Notes under the pieces: generated by a model
The model's database searches: none
What the model saw: only the letters and a program-made list of their open reading frames with translations
Told to the model about the DNA's origin: nothing
Source: Pseudomonadota bacterium
Lineage (GTDB): Bacteria > Pseudomonadota > Gammaproteobacteria > Burkholderiales > Burkholderiaceae_C
Direction of reading: 5' to 3'
DNA: 64,000 nt
NCBI GenBank assembly: GCA_018241325.1
Contig: JAFEEB010000001.1
Location: 1 to 64,000, forward strand
Program-made: the position numbers and the translations under genes
In this document: positions 27,213 to 36,125 of the stretch, in pieces
Position numbering within the stretch: position 1 is the stretch's first letter
Layout of the letters: the number at the start of each line of letters is the position of its first letter

Positions 27213-28532
27213 ATGGAGCTGTTCAACTGGCAGGAAAAACCGGTCACGGCGCTGGCCAACGAAGGCGTGATCGCCCCCGACGAGCGCCTGCCCTGGCCGC
27301 AGACCACGGCCATGGGCGTGCAGCACGTGGTGGCCATGTTCGGCTCCACCGTGCTGGCGCCGATCCTGATGGGGTTCGATCCCAATCTGGCGATCTTCAT
27401 GAGCGGTATCGGCACGCTCATTTTTTATTTCATCACCGGCGGCAAGGTGCCCAGCTATCTGGGCTCGTCCTTTGCCTTCATCGGCGTGGTGATTGCCGCC
27501 ACGGCCTACGGCGGCAAGGGGCTGAACGCCAACATCCCGGTCGCCTTGGGCGCCATCATCGTGTGCGGGCTGATCTACGCATTGATCGGCGTGGTCGTGC
27601 AGGCCATCGGCACGCGCTGGATCGAGCGGCTGATGCCCCCGGTGGTGACCGGCGCGGTGGTGGCGGTGATCGGACTGAACCTGGCCTCGATCCCGGTCAA
27701 GAACATGGCCGCCAGCGGCTTCGACAGCTGGATGCAGGCCGTCACCTTCGTCAGCGTGGCGCTGGTGGCGGTGTTCACGCGCGGCATGGTGCAGCGCCTG
27801 CTGATTCTGGTCGGGCTGGCCGTTGCCACCGTGATTTACCTGGTGCTGACCAACGGCATGGGCCTGGGCAAACCGATGGATTTTTCGGGCATTGCCGCCG
27901 CCGCGTGGCTGGGCTGGCCGAAGTTTCAGGCGCCGGTGTTCGACAGCGCGGCCATCCTCATGATCGCGCCCGTGGCCTTGATCCTGGTGGCCGAGAACCT
28001 GGGCCACATCAAGGCCGTGAGCGCCATGACCGGGCGCAACCTGGACCCGTACCTGGGCCGCGCCTTCATCGGCGACGGCATCGCCACCATGGTCTCGGGC
28101 AGCGCCGGCGGCACGGGCGTGACCACCTATGCCGAGAACATCGGCGTGATGGCGGCCACGCGCATCTATTCCACGGCGGTGTTCATCGTGGCCGCCCTCG
28201 TGGCGCTGTGCCTGGGCTTCTCGCCCAAGTTCGGTGCGCTGATCCAGGCCATCCCGCTGCCCGTGATGGGCGGCGTGTCGATCGTCGTGTTCGGCCTGAT
28301 CGCCATTGCCGGCGCGCGCATCTGGGTGGACAACAAGGTCGATTTTTCCGACCCCGCCAACCTGTTGATCGCCGCGCTCACGCTGATTTTGGGCACGGGC
28401 GACTTCACGCTCAAGTTCGGCGGCTTCGCGCTGGGCGGTATCGGCACCGCGACGTTTGGGGCTGTGTTGCTGGCGGCGCTGTTGTTGCGGCGGCGCGAAC
28501 AGACCGCCGGCGCGGCCGTCGCCCGGCCTTGA
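27213..28532 (+). CDS. uraA: NCS2-family uracil/xanthine permease
   Basis: The product is 439 residues from the ATG at 27213, which has the ribosome site GGAGGA at the right distance. There are about 12-14 hydrophobic segments. Family motifs include GVQHVVAMFGSTVLAPILMG near the N-terminus, LVAENLGHIKAVSAMTGRNLDP and the substrate-binding GTGVTTYAENIGVMAATRIYS (helix 10). The Glu in VAENLGH fits the UraA/RutG nucleobase:proton symporter group, so uracil is the best guess. It is followed by sodC after 141 bp. Confidence 0.88.
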   Translation: MELFNWQEKPVTALANEGVIAPDERLPWPQTTAMGVQHVVAMFGSTVLAPILMGFDPNLAIFMSGIGTLIFYFITGGKVPSYLGSSFAFIGVVIAATAYGGKGLNANIPVALGAIIVCGLIYALIGVVVQAIGTRWIERLMPPVVTGAVVAVIGLNLASIPVKNMAASGFDSWMQAVTFVSVALVAVFTRGMVQRLLILVGLAVATVIYLVLTNGMGLGKPMDFSGIAAAAWLGWPKFQAPVFDSAAILMIAPVALILVAENLGHIKAVSAMTGRNLDPYLGRAFIGDGIATMVSGSAGGTGVTTYAENIGVMAATRIYSTAVFIVAALVALCLGFSPKFGALIQAIPLPVMGGVSIVVFGLIAIAGARIWVDNKVDFSDPANLLIAALTLILGTGDFTLKFGGFALGGIGTATFGAVLLAALLLRRREQTAGAAVARP

Positions 28533-28673
28533 AGGACGTCCGCGCGCAGGCCGCCACACCATCGTGGACGCGCGGGCGGCCCACGCCACGCCACGCCGCG
28601 CGGCGAAGAGCGCTTGCGGCCGTTACCATGCAAGGACATTCAGGGAGGCACTGCATGAACATGGAGCAAGCCG

Positions 28674-29231
28674 ATGACCCGCCCTATCCCCGCCTTCACG
28701 CTGCCGGCCCTGGCCGTGTGCGCCGTCCTGAGCGGCTGCGCCGGTACCCCGGGCCCTGACGCCACGCCGGTGCGCACCGCCAGCGCGCGGATCAACGCCA
28801 CCACGGTGGCCCAGCCCGACCCCAGCGCCCCCGTTGCCGGCTGGACGCGCTTTGCCGAGATGAAGGACGGCAGCGTGCGCGTCACGGCCGAGATCCGGCA
28901 TCTCAAGCCCGGCGGCGCGGTGGGCTTTCACATCCACGACAAGGGCGATTGCTCGGGCGACGGAAACGCCGCCGGCGGCCACTTCAACCCCACCGGCGCC
29001 ATGCACGGCGCGCCCGGCCACGGCCACGCCGGCGATCTGCCCATGCTGCAGGCCGACGCCCAGGGCACGGCCACGGTGCGCTACACCAGCCAGCAGATCA
29101 AACTGGAGGGCGAGGGCGGCATTCTCGGGCGCGCCGTGATCGTGCACCGCGACCTGGACGACCAGCACACGCAGCCGACGGGCAATGCCGGCCCGCGCCT
29201 GGCCTGCGGCGTGATCATGACGGGCGGCTGA
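28674..29231 (+). CDS. sodC: Cu/Zn superoxide dismutase, lipoprotein form
   Basis: The product is 185 residues. A lipoprotein signal (VCAVLSGCAG) tethers it in the envelope. The Cu/Zn ligands are present in GFHIHDKGDCSGDGNAAGGH and MHGAPGHGHAGDLPML, and the last strand LACGVIMTGG holds the second Cys of the structural disulfide. It dismutates periplasmic superoxide. Its start has GGAGCAAGCC upstream; a second ATG with a good ribosome site at 28654 opens a short overlapping frame that I regard as accidental. It converges with the DUF1850 gene, nine bases apart. Confidence 0.92.
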   Translation: MTRPIPAFTLPALAVCAVLSGCAGTPGPDATPVRTASARINATTVAQPDPSAPVAGWTRFAEMKDGSVRVTAEIRHLKPGGAVGFHIHDKGDCSGDGNAAGGHFNPTGAMHGAPGHGHAGDLPMLQADAQGTATVRYTSQQIKLEGEGGILGRAVIVHRDLDDQHTQPTGNAGPRLACGVIMTGG

Positions 29232-29240
29232 GTCCGGCGC

Positions 29241-29693
29241 TCACGGCCGCGCGCACGCCCACAGCAGCGTCACGTCGCCATCGGACGGCAGCAGGGCGCC
29301 CAGCGGGCGGCAGTGCCCGCGCTGGCACCAGTCGAAGTCGGCCGTGTAGGGCGAGCGCGTGAGGCGCAGCGCACCCTGCGGCTGGTCGGTGGGCACATAT
29401 TCGTACCACGTCCCCCGACGCACCGCGTCCGGTGGGGGCTCCATGCCGGCGCCGGTGCCTTGGATGCGCGCCCGCGTCAGGCGCAGCAGCGGTCGGCCCT
29501 TGGCGTCACGCTTGACCTGGTAGTCTTCTTCCCACCGGGTTTTCTCGATCGAGTGCGTCCACGCCAGTGTGAAGCGCGTTTGCGGCTCGAAGTGCACGCG
29601 CGCGTCGCGGGCGCTCGGCAGCGCGGCTTCGCCCTCGGGCGGCACGCCCGCGGCCAGCGCCAGGCAGACGCCCAGCACGCCGGCGGCGCTCAC
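29241..29693 (-). CDS. DUF1850 protein, partner of the TAXI-TRAP transporter
   Basis: A GTG at 29693, overlapping the permease stop as GTGA, gives 150 residues beginning with a hydrophobic signal-like segment. The core FTLAWTHSIEKTRWEEDYQV and the acidic/aromatic C-terminus are typical of DUF1850, found almost only next to TAXI-type TRAP transporters. Its role is unknown; an export-linked accessory role is inferred from context. Confidence 0.75.
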   Translation of the reverse strand: MSAAGVLGVCLALAAGVPPEGEAALPSARDARVHFEPQTRFTLAWTHSIEKTRWEEDYQVKRDAKGRPLLRLTRARIQGTGAGMEPPPDAVRRGTWYEYVPTDQPQGALRLTRSPYTADFDWCQRGHCRPLGALLPSDGDVTLLWACARP

Positions 29694-31765
29694 GCCGGTG
29701 CGGCCGCGCGCCGCACCTGGCGCGTGCGCCACAGGTGCCACAGCACGAACAAGACCGTGGCGGCAAAGCCGATCTCGTCTGTCCACGGCACGGCGGCCAC
29801 CAGAAAGCAGGCCGCCAGCAGGCAGTACAGGCGCTCGACCCAGTTGAGCGGCGTGAGCCCATACCCGATCGCCGCCGCGCCCCACAGGCCAATGGCCACC
29901 AGCGCCTTGAACGTCACGTACACGGTGGCTGCCCAGCTGTCGCCCAGCAGCAGCAGCTCGGGCGAATACACCATCATGTAGGGCGTGATGAAGCCGGCAA
30001 TGGCGATGCGCATGGCGTGCAGGCCGATCTTCAGGCCGCTCTCGCGCGCGATGGGTGCGGCGGCAAAGGCGGCCAGCGCCACCGGCGGCGTCAGGTCAGC
30101 CATGATGCCGAAATAAAACACGAACATGTGCGAGACGATCAGCGGCACGCCCAGCTCCAGCAAAATGGGCGCCGCCAGCGAGCTGGTGATGATGTAGTTG
30201 GGGATGGTGGGAATGCCCATGCCCAGCACCAGGCAGGTCAGCATGGTCAGCACCAGCGCGGCCAGCAGGTTGTTGCGCCCCAGCGCGATGACGTAGCCGC
30301 CCATCTCGGCCGCCACGCCCGTCAGGTTGATGATGCCGATGATCACGCCCACCAGCGCGCAGGCAATGGCCACCGGCAGCGCGTGGTGCGCGCCGTCCAC
30401 CAGCGCCTGCACGCCCAGGCGGCGTGCGTCCTGCCCCTTGTGCAAGGCAAACGTGACGGCCACCAGCAGCGCCACCAGCACGAAGAAGATGCCCACGCCG
30501 AACTTGAAGAAGCCCGCCGTGGCAATGCCCAAAAGCACCCAGAACAGCACGCGCAGCGCGGTGCTGCCCACGCCGGTCATGCAGGCGGCGCCAAAGATCA
30601 GGATCGCCGTCAGCCCCAGGCCCACGGTGCCCGAGAACAGCGGCGTATAGCCCGAGAACAGCAGCACCACCAGTCCGATCAGCGGCAGCAGCAAAAACCA
30701 CTGGCGCTTGATCGCCGTCCAGGGGTTGGGGCACTGGTCCTTGGGCAGGCCCAAAAGGTTCTTGCGGCCGGCCTCCAGGTGCACCATCCAGAATGCCGTG
30801 ACGTAGTAGAGGATGGCCGGAATGGCCGCCGCCTTGCACACGTCCACATAGGGGATGTTGAGCGTCTCGGCCATGATGAAGGCCACCGCGCCCATCACCG
30901 GCGGCATGATCTGCCCGCCCATGCTCGACGTGGCCTCGACGCCGCCGGCAAAGGCGCTGGAGTAGCCAAAGCGCTTCATCAGCGGAATGGTGAACTGCCC
31001 GGTCGTCACCACGTTTGCCACGCCCGAGCCGTTGATGGTGCCCATCAGGCCCGAGCTGATGACCGCCACCTTGGCCGGCCCGCCGCGCGTGTGGCCCACC
31101 GTGCCCATGGCGAAGTCGGTGAACAGCTGGATCATGCCCGCCTGCTCCAGAAAGGCGCCGAACAGAATGAACAGGAAGATGTAGCTGGACGACACGTAGG
31201 TGGGCGTGCCGTAGATGCCTTCGGTGCCGAAGGACAGGGTGCTGATGATCTGGTCCAGCCCGTAGCCGCGGTGCTGGAAGGCCGTGGGCAGGTATTCGCC
31301 CCACAGCCCGTAGGCCAGGAACAGCGCGCAGATGATGGGCAGTGCCCAGCCCATGGTGCGCCGCGCGGCCTCGAACACCAGCACCAGCAGCACCACGCCC
31401 ACCACCCAGTCGGCGTCGGTCAGGGTGCCGGCGCGCTGCACCAGGTCGGCCTCGAACACCCACTGGTAGATGCCGGTGGCAAAGCCCGCCAGGCCCAGCA
31501 CCCACGCCAGCGGCTTGAAGCCCGCGCGCGCGCCGTGCTTCTTGCTGAAGCCCGGCTCGATCAAAAAGATCATCAGCAGCACGAAGCCCACATGCACCGC
31601 CCGCACCACCTGGCTGGAGAGGGGGCTGAAGGCGGCCGTGATGACCTGGAAGCTGGAAAACACCAGCGCCACCCAGAACACCGCGCTGCGCCAGGCCAGC
31701 TTGTCGTGCGTGGGGGCGGGGGGTGCGTCCAGCGGCGTGTGGCTGACGGCGGCGGCATCGGTCAT
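29690..31765 (-). CDS. TAXI-TRAP transporter fused permease (4TM + 12TM)
   Basis: The ATG at 31765 gives 691 residues; in-frame codons before it look untranslated. The protein is almost wholly hydrophobic, beginning with the small-subunit part and continuing into the large DctM-like subunit with FGAFLEQAGMIQLFTDFAMG, PAKVAVISSGLMGTINGSG and LTPPVALAAFAAAPIA. These are marks of TAXI-type fused permeases that use the Na or H gradient to import dicarboxylates or related acids. It lies between its binding protein (upstream) and DUF1850. Confidence 0.9.
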   Translation of the reverse strand: MTDAAAVSHTPLDAPPAPTHDKLAWRSAVFWVALVFSSFQVITAAFSPLSSQVVRAVHVGFVLLMIFLIEPGFSKKHGARAGFKPLAWVLGLAGFATGIYQWVFEADLVQRAGTLTDADWVVGVVLLVLVFEAARRTMGWALPIICALFLAYGLWGEYLPTAFQHRGYGLDQIISTLSFGTEGIYGTPTYVSSSYIFLFILFGAFLEQAGMIQLFTDFAMGTVGHTRGGPAKVAVISSGLMGTINGSGVANVVTTGQFTIPLMKRFGYSSAFAGGVEATSSMGGQIMPPVMGAVAFIMAETLNIPYVDVCKAAAIPAILYYVTAFWMVHLEAGRKNLLGLPKDQCPNPWTAIKRQWFLLLPLIGLVVLLFSGYTPLFSGTVGLGLTAILIFGAACMTGVGSTALRVLFWVLLGIATAGFFKFGVGIFFVLVALLVAVTFALHKGQDARRLGVQALVDGAHHALPVAIACALVGVIIGIINLTGVAAEMGGYVIALGRNNLLAALVLTMLTCLVLGMGIPTIPNYIITSSLAAPILLELGVPLIVSHMFVFYFGIMADLTPPVALAAFAAAPIARESGLKIGLHAMRIAIAGFITPYMMVYSPELLLLGDSWAATVYVTFKALVAIGLWGAAAIGYGLTPLNWVERLYCLLAACFLVAAVPWTDEIGFAATVLFVLWHLWRTRQVRRAAAPA

Positions 31766-31811
31766 GTCGAACTTTCTGTGCGCGGGTCGAAATTTTTTGG
31801 TCGATCCCATC

Positions 31812-31839
31812 AAAAAACCGGCGCTTCGCAGCGCCGGTT
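31812..31839 (-). terminator. Intrinsic terminator between TAXI binding protein and permease genes
   Basis: On the minus strand a 10-bp perfect stem (AACCGGCGCT/AGCGCCGGTT, 4-base loop) is followed by a run of T, the complement of AAAAAA at 31812-31817. Placed after the binding-protein gene and before the permease gene, it should attenuate readthrough so that the binding protein is made in excess. Confidence 0.8.
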
Positions 31840-31875
31840 CCCGATGGCTTCAGCCTTCAGACATCGGCAAGCACC

Positions 31876-32835
31876 TTACTTCAAGACGCCCGCCTCGCGG
31901 AAGTAGCGCTCGGCGCCCGGGTGCAGCGGAATGGGCATGCCCGTCAGCGCGTTCTGCAGCTTGATCGCCTTGGCGGCGTTGTGCGCGGCGTACAGGGTGT
32001 CGAGGTTGCCGTACATGGCCTTGGCCATTTGATAGACCAGCTCGTCGGGCACCTTGGACTGCGTGATCAGGAAGTTGGGAATGGCCGTGGTGGGCACGTC
32101 CTCGGTCTGGCCGGTGTAGGTGTTGGCCGGGATGACGGCGGGCACGTAGGCCGGGCTGCCGACCTTGGCCACCACTTCTTTCGGGATGGCCACCACACGG
32201 ATGTTGACCGAGCTGGACAGATCGCGGATGGAGGCCACGCCCAGGCCGGCGGACTGCAAGGTGGCGTCGAGCTGGCGGTTCTTCATCAGCTCGACCGACT
32301 CACCGAAGGGCAGGTATTCGACCTTGGCCAGGTCCTTGTACGTCAGGCCCGCCGCCTTGAAGATGGCGCGCGCGTTCAGCTCGGTGCCCGACTTGGCGGC
32401 GCCCACCGACACGCGCTTGCCCTTGAGGTCGGCCAGGGTCTTGATGCCCGAGTCCTCGCTGGCGACGATCTGGATGTAATTGTTGTAGGTGGCCGAAAAG
32501 CCGCGCAGGTTCTTGAGCGGCTCCTTGAAGCCCGCCTCGGCGTCGCCGGCCCAGGCGTCGGCCACCGCGTCGCCCAGCGAAAACGCCAGCTCGCCACGGC
32601 CCGCCTGCAGCAGATTGAGGTTCTCGGCCGAGGCCTTGGTGACCTGCGCCGTGGCGCGCGCGTCGGGGATGGCCTTGGCGAAGATTTGCGCCAGCGACAC
32701 GCCCAGCGGGTAGTACACGCCGCTTTGCCCGCCCGTCAGCACGTTGATGAACTGGGGCTTTTGCGCCAGCACGGCGCCGCCGAAGGCCAGCAGGCCGGCG
32801 GCCAGGCCCGCCGCGATTTTCACATTCAAACGCAT
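31876..32835 (-). CDS. TAXI-family TRAP transporter solute-binding protein
   Basis: The product is 319 residues with a signal peptide (about 24 residues, ending GAVLAQ). The fold is the TAXI group: INVLTGGQSGVYYPLGVSLAQIFAK near the start, then GELAFSLGDAV and LADLKGKRVSVGAAKSGTELNAR. It captures the ligand in the periplasm for the permease encoded next. The ligand is unknown; many relatives take C4-C5 dicarboxylates or glutamate. Confidence 0.9.
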   Translation of the reverse strand: MRLNVKIAAGLAAGLLAFGGAVLAQKPQFINVLTGGQSGVYYPLGVSLAQIFAKAIPDARATAQVTKASAENLNLLQAGRGELAFSLGDAVADAWAGDAEAGFKEPLKNLRGFSATYNNYIQIVASEDSGIKTLADLKGKRVSVGAAKSGTELNARAIFKAAGLTYKDLAKVEYLPFGESVELMKNRQLDATLQSAGLGVASIRDLSSSVNIRVVAIPKEVVAKVGSPAYVPAVIPANTYTGQTEDVPTTAIPNFLITQSKVPDELVYQMAKAMYGNLDTLYAAHNAAKAIKLQNALTGMPIPLHPGAERYFREAGVLK

Positions 32836-33064
32836 GTCCTTGTCCTCTCGTCAGATTTGAACCGTCGATCCTAAAGGCGGGGGCCCTCGCGGCGCTATTG
32901 GGGTTTACCGAACGCGCGGCCGGCCCACCCAACAACCCCGACCGCCATATGGATAACACGAAAAAGTCGTTCTCAAAGCGTGGGCCATGGTCTATACCCG
33001 CAGGTGGCACAGCCGCCTGCAACCGCGCTGCGCATATCGATTCATCAACCCGAGAGGTCACACC

Positions 33065-33697
33065 ATGAGCCTGCAACTGGGACAAACCGCGCCCGACTTC
33101 ACCGCCGATTCAAGCCAGGACAAGATTCACTTTCAAGACTGGGCCAAGGGCCACTGGACGGTGTTTTTCTCGCATCCGAAAGACTTCACCCCCATCTGCA
33201 CCACCGAGCTGGGGCAGTTCGCCCGGCGCAAGGCCGAGTTCGACCAGCGCGGCGCGCAACTGATCGGCCTGTCGGTGGACCCGCCCGACAGCCACCGCGA
33301 ATGGATCAAGGACGTCGCCAAGGTCGGCGGCGCCGAGGTCAGCTACCCCATCGTGGCCGACCCGGACCTGAAGATCGCCAAGCAGTACGGCATGTTCCAC
33401 CCCGAGGCCGACGCCACCGTCACCGTGCGCTCGGTGTTCCTGATCGACCCCAAGCAAAAGGTGCGCCTGATCCTGACCTACCCGCCCAGCATCGGGCGCA
33501 ACATCGACGAAATCCTGCGCGCGCTGGACGCACTGCAGCAGGCCGACAAGCAGGGCGTGGCCACCCCCGTGGACTGGAAGCCCGGCCAGGACGTGGTGGT
33601 GCCGCCCAGCGTGTCGGACGCGGATGCCGAGAAGCGCTACCCGGGCAAGATCCGCAAGGTGACCAGCTACCTGCGCTTCGTGCCCGCAGAGAAATAG
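33065..33697 (+). CDS. 1-Cys peroxiredoxin (Prx6 / LsfA type)
   Basis: The ATG at 33065 gives 210 residues; the frame is open further upstream but GAGAGGTCACACC is a good ribosome site here. The active site is FFSHPKDFTPICTTELG, with the peroxidatic Cys in PxxxT/SxxC context. The long C-terminal domain (WKPGQDVVVPPSVSDADAEK) is the Prx6 type and there is no clear resolving Cys. It reduces peroxides in the cytoplasm. No partner gene is adjacent; it is followed by a dispersed repeat. Confidence 0.92.
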   Translation: MSLQLGQTAPDFTADSSQDKIHFQDWAKGHWTVFFSHPKDFTPICTTELGQFARRKAEFDQRGAQLIGLSVDPPDSHREWIKDVAKVGGAEVSYPIVADPDLKIAKQYGMFHPEADATVTVRSVFLIDPKQKVRLILTYPPSIGRNIDEILRALDALQQADKQGVATPVDWKPGQDVVVPPSVSDADAEKRYPGKIRKVTSYLRFVPAEK

Positions 33698-33830
33698 CCA
33701 CCCCCTGAGGCGCTGCGCGCCTTCCCCCTTGCAGGGGGACAACGCCAGTGGTCGGCGCAAGCCCGGCCACGGCGTTCGCTGCGTTGGCCTGCTCCGCGGC
33801 CATCGGGCTCTTTGGCAATCAGGGGCTGCC
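33698..33830 (+). repeat. Dispersed GC-rich repeat after the peroxiredoxin gene
   Basis: CTGCGCGCCTTCCCCCTTGC and AGGGGG, then GGCCTGCTCCGCGGCCATCG and GGCTCTTTGG, match the repeat at 56933-57101 in the same orientation with several differences. The C-run/G-run forms a hairpin that may end transcription of the convergent genes. Confidence 0.65.
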
Positions 33831-33859
33831 GACGGTGAGTGGCACCACGGTGCCGAGTG

Positions 33860-34441
33860 CTACTTGGATGCTTCGCTGCGCTCGAGCTTGCGGCTGTGCC
33901 AGTAGACCTCGTCGTTCAATTCATGTCCGCTGGCGTCGCGGTTGAACACGCGCGCCAGCACGAACATCAGGTCGGACAGCCGGTTGAGATAGCGGCGCGG
34001 CGCCGGGCGCATTTCTTCGTGCTCGCCCAGCGCCACCACCGCGCGCTCGGCGCGGCGCGCCACGGTACGGCACACATGCGCCTGCGCGGCGGCACGCGTG
34101 CCGTTGGGCAGGATGAACTCCTGCAGGCGCGGCAGCGTGGCGTTGTACTTTTCAAGCGCCGCATCCAGCTCGGCCAGCGCCTCGTCCTTGAGCAGCTCGA
34201 AGCCGGGAATCGACAGCTCGCCGCCCAGGTTGAACAGCTGCTGCTGAATGTCGGTCAAGAGCGTGCGCACGTCGGCCGGCAGCGGCTCGCACAGCAGCAC
34301 GCCGATGTGGCTGTTCAGCTCGTCCACGTCGCCCATGGCGTGCGGACGCGCGCTGGCCTTGGACACGCGGGTGTTGTTGCCCAGGCCGGTGGTGCCGTCG
34401 TCGCCCGTGCGGGTGGCGATCTGTGTCAGGCGCTTTCCCAT
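33860..34441 (-). CDS. Cob(I)alamin adenosyltransferase, PduO type
   Basis: The product is 193 residues. It opens with the PduO signature TRTGDDGTTGLGNNTRVSK, followed by AMGDVDELNSHIG. The ATP/corrinoid motif region RAERAVVALGEHEE and YLNRLSDLMFVLARV is intact. It converts cob(I)alamin to adenosylcobalamin. The neighbour on the same strand is aroQ, separated by a repeat, with no evident functional link. Confidence 0.9.
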   Translation of the reverse strand: MGKRLTQIATRTGDDGTTGLGNNTRVSKASARPHAMGDVDELNSHIGVLLCEPLPADVRTLLTDIQQQLFNLGGELSIPGFELLKDEALAELDAALEKYNATLPRLQEFILPNGTRAAAQAHVCRTVARRAERAVVALGEHEEMRPAPRRYLNRLSDLMFVLARVFNRDASGHELNDEVYWHSRKLERSEASK

Positions 34442-34448
34442 GACTTAC

Positions 34449-34493
34449 TCACTTTTTAATAGCTCTTTGCGCTTGTCCCACAAGCGCGCGCAG
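34449..34493 (-). repeat. Dispersed palindromic repeat that forms the 3' end of aroQ
   Basis: Read on the minus strand the copy contains GCGCGCTTGTGGGACAAGCG, then CAAAGAGCTATTAAAAAG, and the stop. It belongs to the AGCGC/AGCTAT family and is translated as [14 protein letters not shown], the last residues of AroQ. Confidence 0.65.
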
Positions 34494-34907
34494 CCCAAGA
34501 AGGTATGAATCGACACCAAAGCCGCAGACCTGGCCGGCGGCGATCGGCGCGATGAAGGAGCGGTGGCGAAACGGCTCGCGCGCGTGGATGTTGGACATGT
34601 GCACCTCGACGATCGGGCAGCGCAGGATGGCCAGCGCGTCGCGAATGGCGATGCTGGTGTGCGTCCAGGCGCCGGCGTTGATCAGCACGCCATCGACGCC
34701 GTCGCGATGCGCCTGGTGGATGCGCTCGCACAACACGCCCTCGTGGTTGGTCTGAAAGCACTCGACGTCGGCGCCCAGCTCCTGCGCCAGGTTGCGCAAG
34801 CCGGCATCGATGTCGGCCAGGGTGGCCGTGCCGTACTGCGCCGGATCGCGCTGGCCGAACATGTTGAGGTTGACGCCGTGCAGGACGAGGAGTTTCATGT
34901 CCGCCAT
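34449..34907 (-). CDS. aroQ: 3-dehydroquinate dehydratase, type II
   Basis: The product is 152 residues (MKLLVLHG at 34898 is an alternative start). Type II signatures are present: [20 protein letters not shown] with the catalytic Tyr, [17 protein letters not shown], and [18 protein letters not shown]. It converts 3-dehydroquinate to 3-dehydroshikimate in aromatic amino acid synthesis, and the next enzyme, aroE, is encoded just upstream on the same strand. The C-terminal 14 residues and stop are supplied by a dispersed repeat, so the native end was probably replaced. Confidence 0.93.
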   Translation of the reverse strand: MADMKLLVLHGVNLNMFGQRDPAQYGTATLADIDAGLRNLAQELGADVECFQTNHEGVLCERIHQAHRDGVDGVLINAGAWTHTSIAIRDALAILRCPIVEVHMSNIHAREPFRHRSFIAPIAAGQVCGFGVDSYLLGLRALVGQAQRAIKK

Positions 34908-34956
34908 TATGAAGAACGCTGCCAGCAGGGATATGCGTGCCGAGACCGCGAAGGTG

Positions 34957-35796
34957 TCAGGCCAGCGGCACCGTCAGGCGCGCCCGCACCGCGCGCGTGT
35001 CGGGCCGCACGCCGCGCCACCAGGCGAAGGCTTCGGCCGCCTGCTCGATGAGCATGCCCACGCCGTCCGCCACGTGCGCGCAGCCGGCGGCCTGTGCCTG
35101 CGCCAGGAAGGGCGTCAGGCCCTTGCCGTAGACCATGTCGTAGGCCAGCGCGCCGGGCGCGAAGGCCGTGGCCGGCACGGCGGGCGCCTGCCCGCTCAGG
35201 CTGGCCGAGGTGGCGTTGATGACGACGTCGAACGCGTCGCCCGCCGCCAGTGCGTCCAGCCCGCCGCCGTCGATCGCCACACCGTCCAGATGCGGCGCCA
35301 GCTCGCGCGCCAGTGCACGCGCCTTGTCGGCCGTGCGATTGGCGATGGCGATGCGCGCGGCACCCGCGCGGGCCAGCGGCAGCAGCACGCCGCGCGTGGC
35401 ACCGCCCGCGCCCACGAGCAGCACGCGCCGGCCGCGCAAGGGCACGCCCACGGTGCGCTCGATGTCGCGCACCAGCCCGATGCCGTCGGTGTTGTGCGCC
35501 TCGATACGGCCGCCGTCAAGGCGCAGCGTGTTGGCCGCGCCGGCCAGGCGGGCGTTGTCGGTCGCCTCGTTGGCCATCTGCAGCGCGGCCAGCTTGAAGG
35601 GCAGGGTCACGTTCATGCCGCGCCCGCCGGCGGCGCGAAAGGCCTGCACCGCGCGCTCGAAGCCGCCCGGCTCGGCACCTCCGTCGATCGCCTCGTACGT
35701 CATGTCCTGCGCCGTGGCCTGGGCGAACAGGCCGTGGATCAGCGGCGACTGGCTATGGGCGATGGGGTGGCCGATGACGGCGTAACGGTCGGGCAT
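34957..35796 (-). CDS. aroE: Shikimate dehydrogenase (NADP)
   Basis: The product is 279 residues. The N-terminal domain binds shikimate ([27 protein letters not shown] with the catalytic Lys, NTLR, HNTDGIG). The C-terminal Rossmann domain carries [17 protein letters not shown] and the NRT NADP motif (IANRTADKA). It acts directly after AroQ in the shikimate pathway; the two genes are 49 bp apart in one direction and probably one unit. Confidence 0.94.
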   Translation of the reverse strand: MPDRYAVIGHPIAHSQSPLIHGLFAQATAQDMTYEAIDGGAEPGGFERAVQAFRAAGGRGMNVTLPFKLAALQMANEATDNARLAGAANTLRLDGGRIEAHNTDGIGLVRDIERTVGVPLRGRRVLLVGAGGATRGVLLPLARAGAARIAIANRTADKARALARELAPHLDGVAIDGGGLDALAAGDAFDVVINATSASLSGQAPAVPATAFAPGALAYDMVYGKGLTPFLAQAQAAGCAHVADGVGMLIEQAAEAFAWWRGVRPDTRAVRARLTVPLA

Positions 35797-35828
35797 GGGC
35801 GCGATGGTAGCGGGCAGCGGCGGACTGG

Positions 35829-35960
35829 GTGACGGGCATCACGCGGCCGGTGCACATCGGCGGCAGCACGCAGGTGTGGGCAATCGAGCTGAGCAACGAC
35901 GCCGGCGAGCTGACCTGCGTCGCGCGCACCACCATGGCGATGCTGGCCGCGCGCAGCCGG
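35829..35960 (+). pseudogene. Hotdog-fold thioesterase (PaaI type), C-terminal remnant
   Basis: About 40 codons read ITRPVHIGGSTQVWAIELSN, then GELTCVARTTMAMLA, the closing strands of PaaI/YbgC-like hotdog thioesterases. The active-site half is missing, and the frame runs on without sense into a dispersed repeat at 35996. It abuts the aroE start on the other strand, so the gene was probably lost by deletion or rearrangement beside the repeat. Confidence 0.6.
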
Positions 35961-35995
35961 CCGCAGCCCCCCTCGAAATGTCCGAATCTTCAAGC

Positions 35996-36049
35996 AAAAT
36001 CGGCCTCCAGCGCTTTCCCATCAGGCGCTGGCAGCTATTGTATTGATAG
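35996..36049 (+). repeat. Dispersed palindromic repeat (AGCGC/AGCTAT family), best copy
   Basis: AAAATCGGCCTCCAGCGCTT, then TCCCATCAGGCGCTGGCAGC and TATTGTATTGATAG. The two AGCGC arms pair to give a short hairpin. It lies upstream of the FAD-linked oxidase gene and beside a broken thioesterase. Confidence 0.8.
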
Positions 36050-36125
36050 TGTTCCGCAAGCGGCACGGCCCGCCCGCCACCGCGCGCCGCGCCGTACACT
36101 GTCCCTCACCCGCAGGAGCCCACCC

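Noticed and set aside
28654..28759. Short ORF with a good ribosome site overlapping the sodC start
   Set aside because: It encodes a Pro/Arg-rich stretch with no conservation signal and is out of frame with sodC; kept only as a remark.
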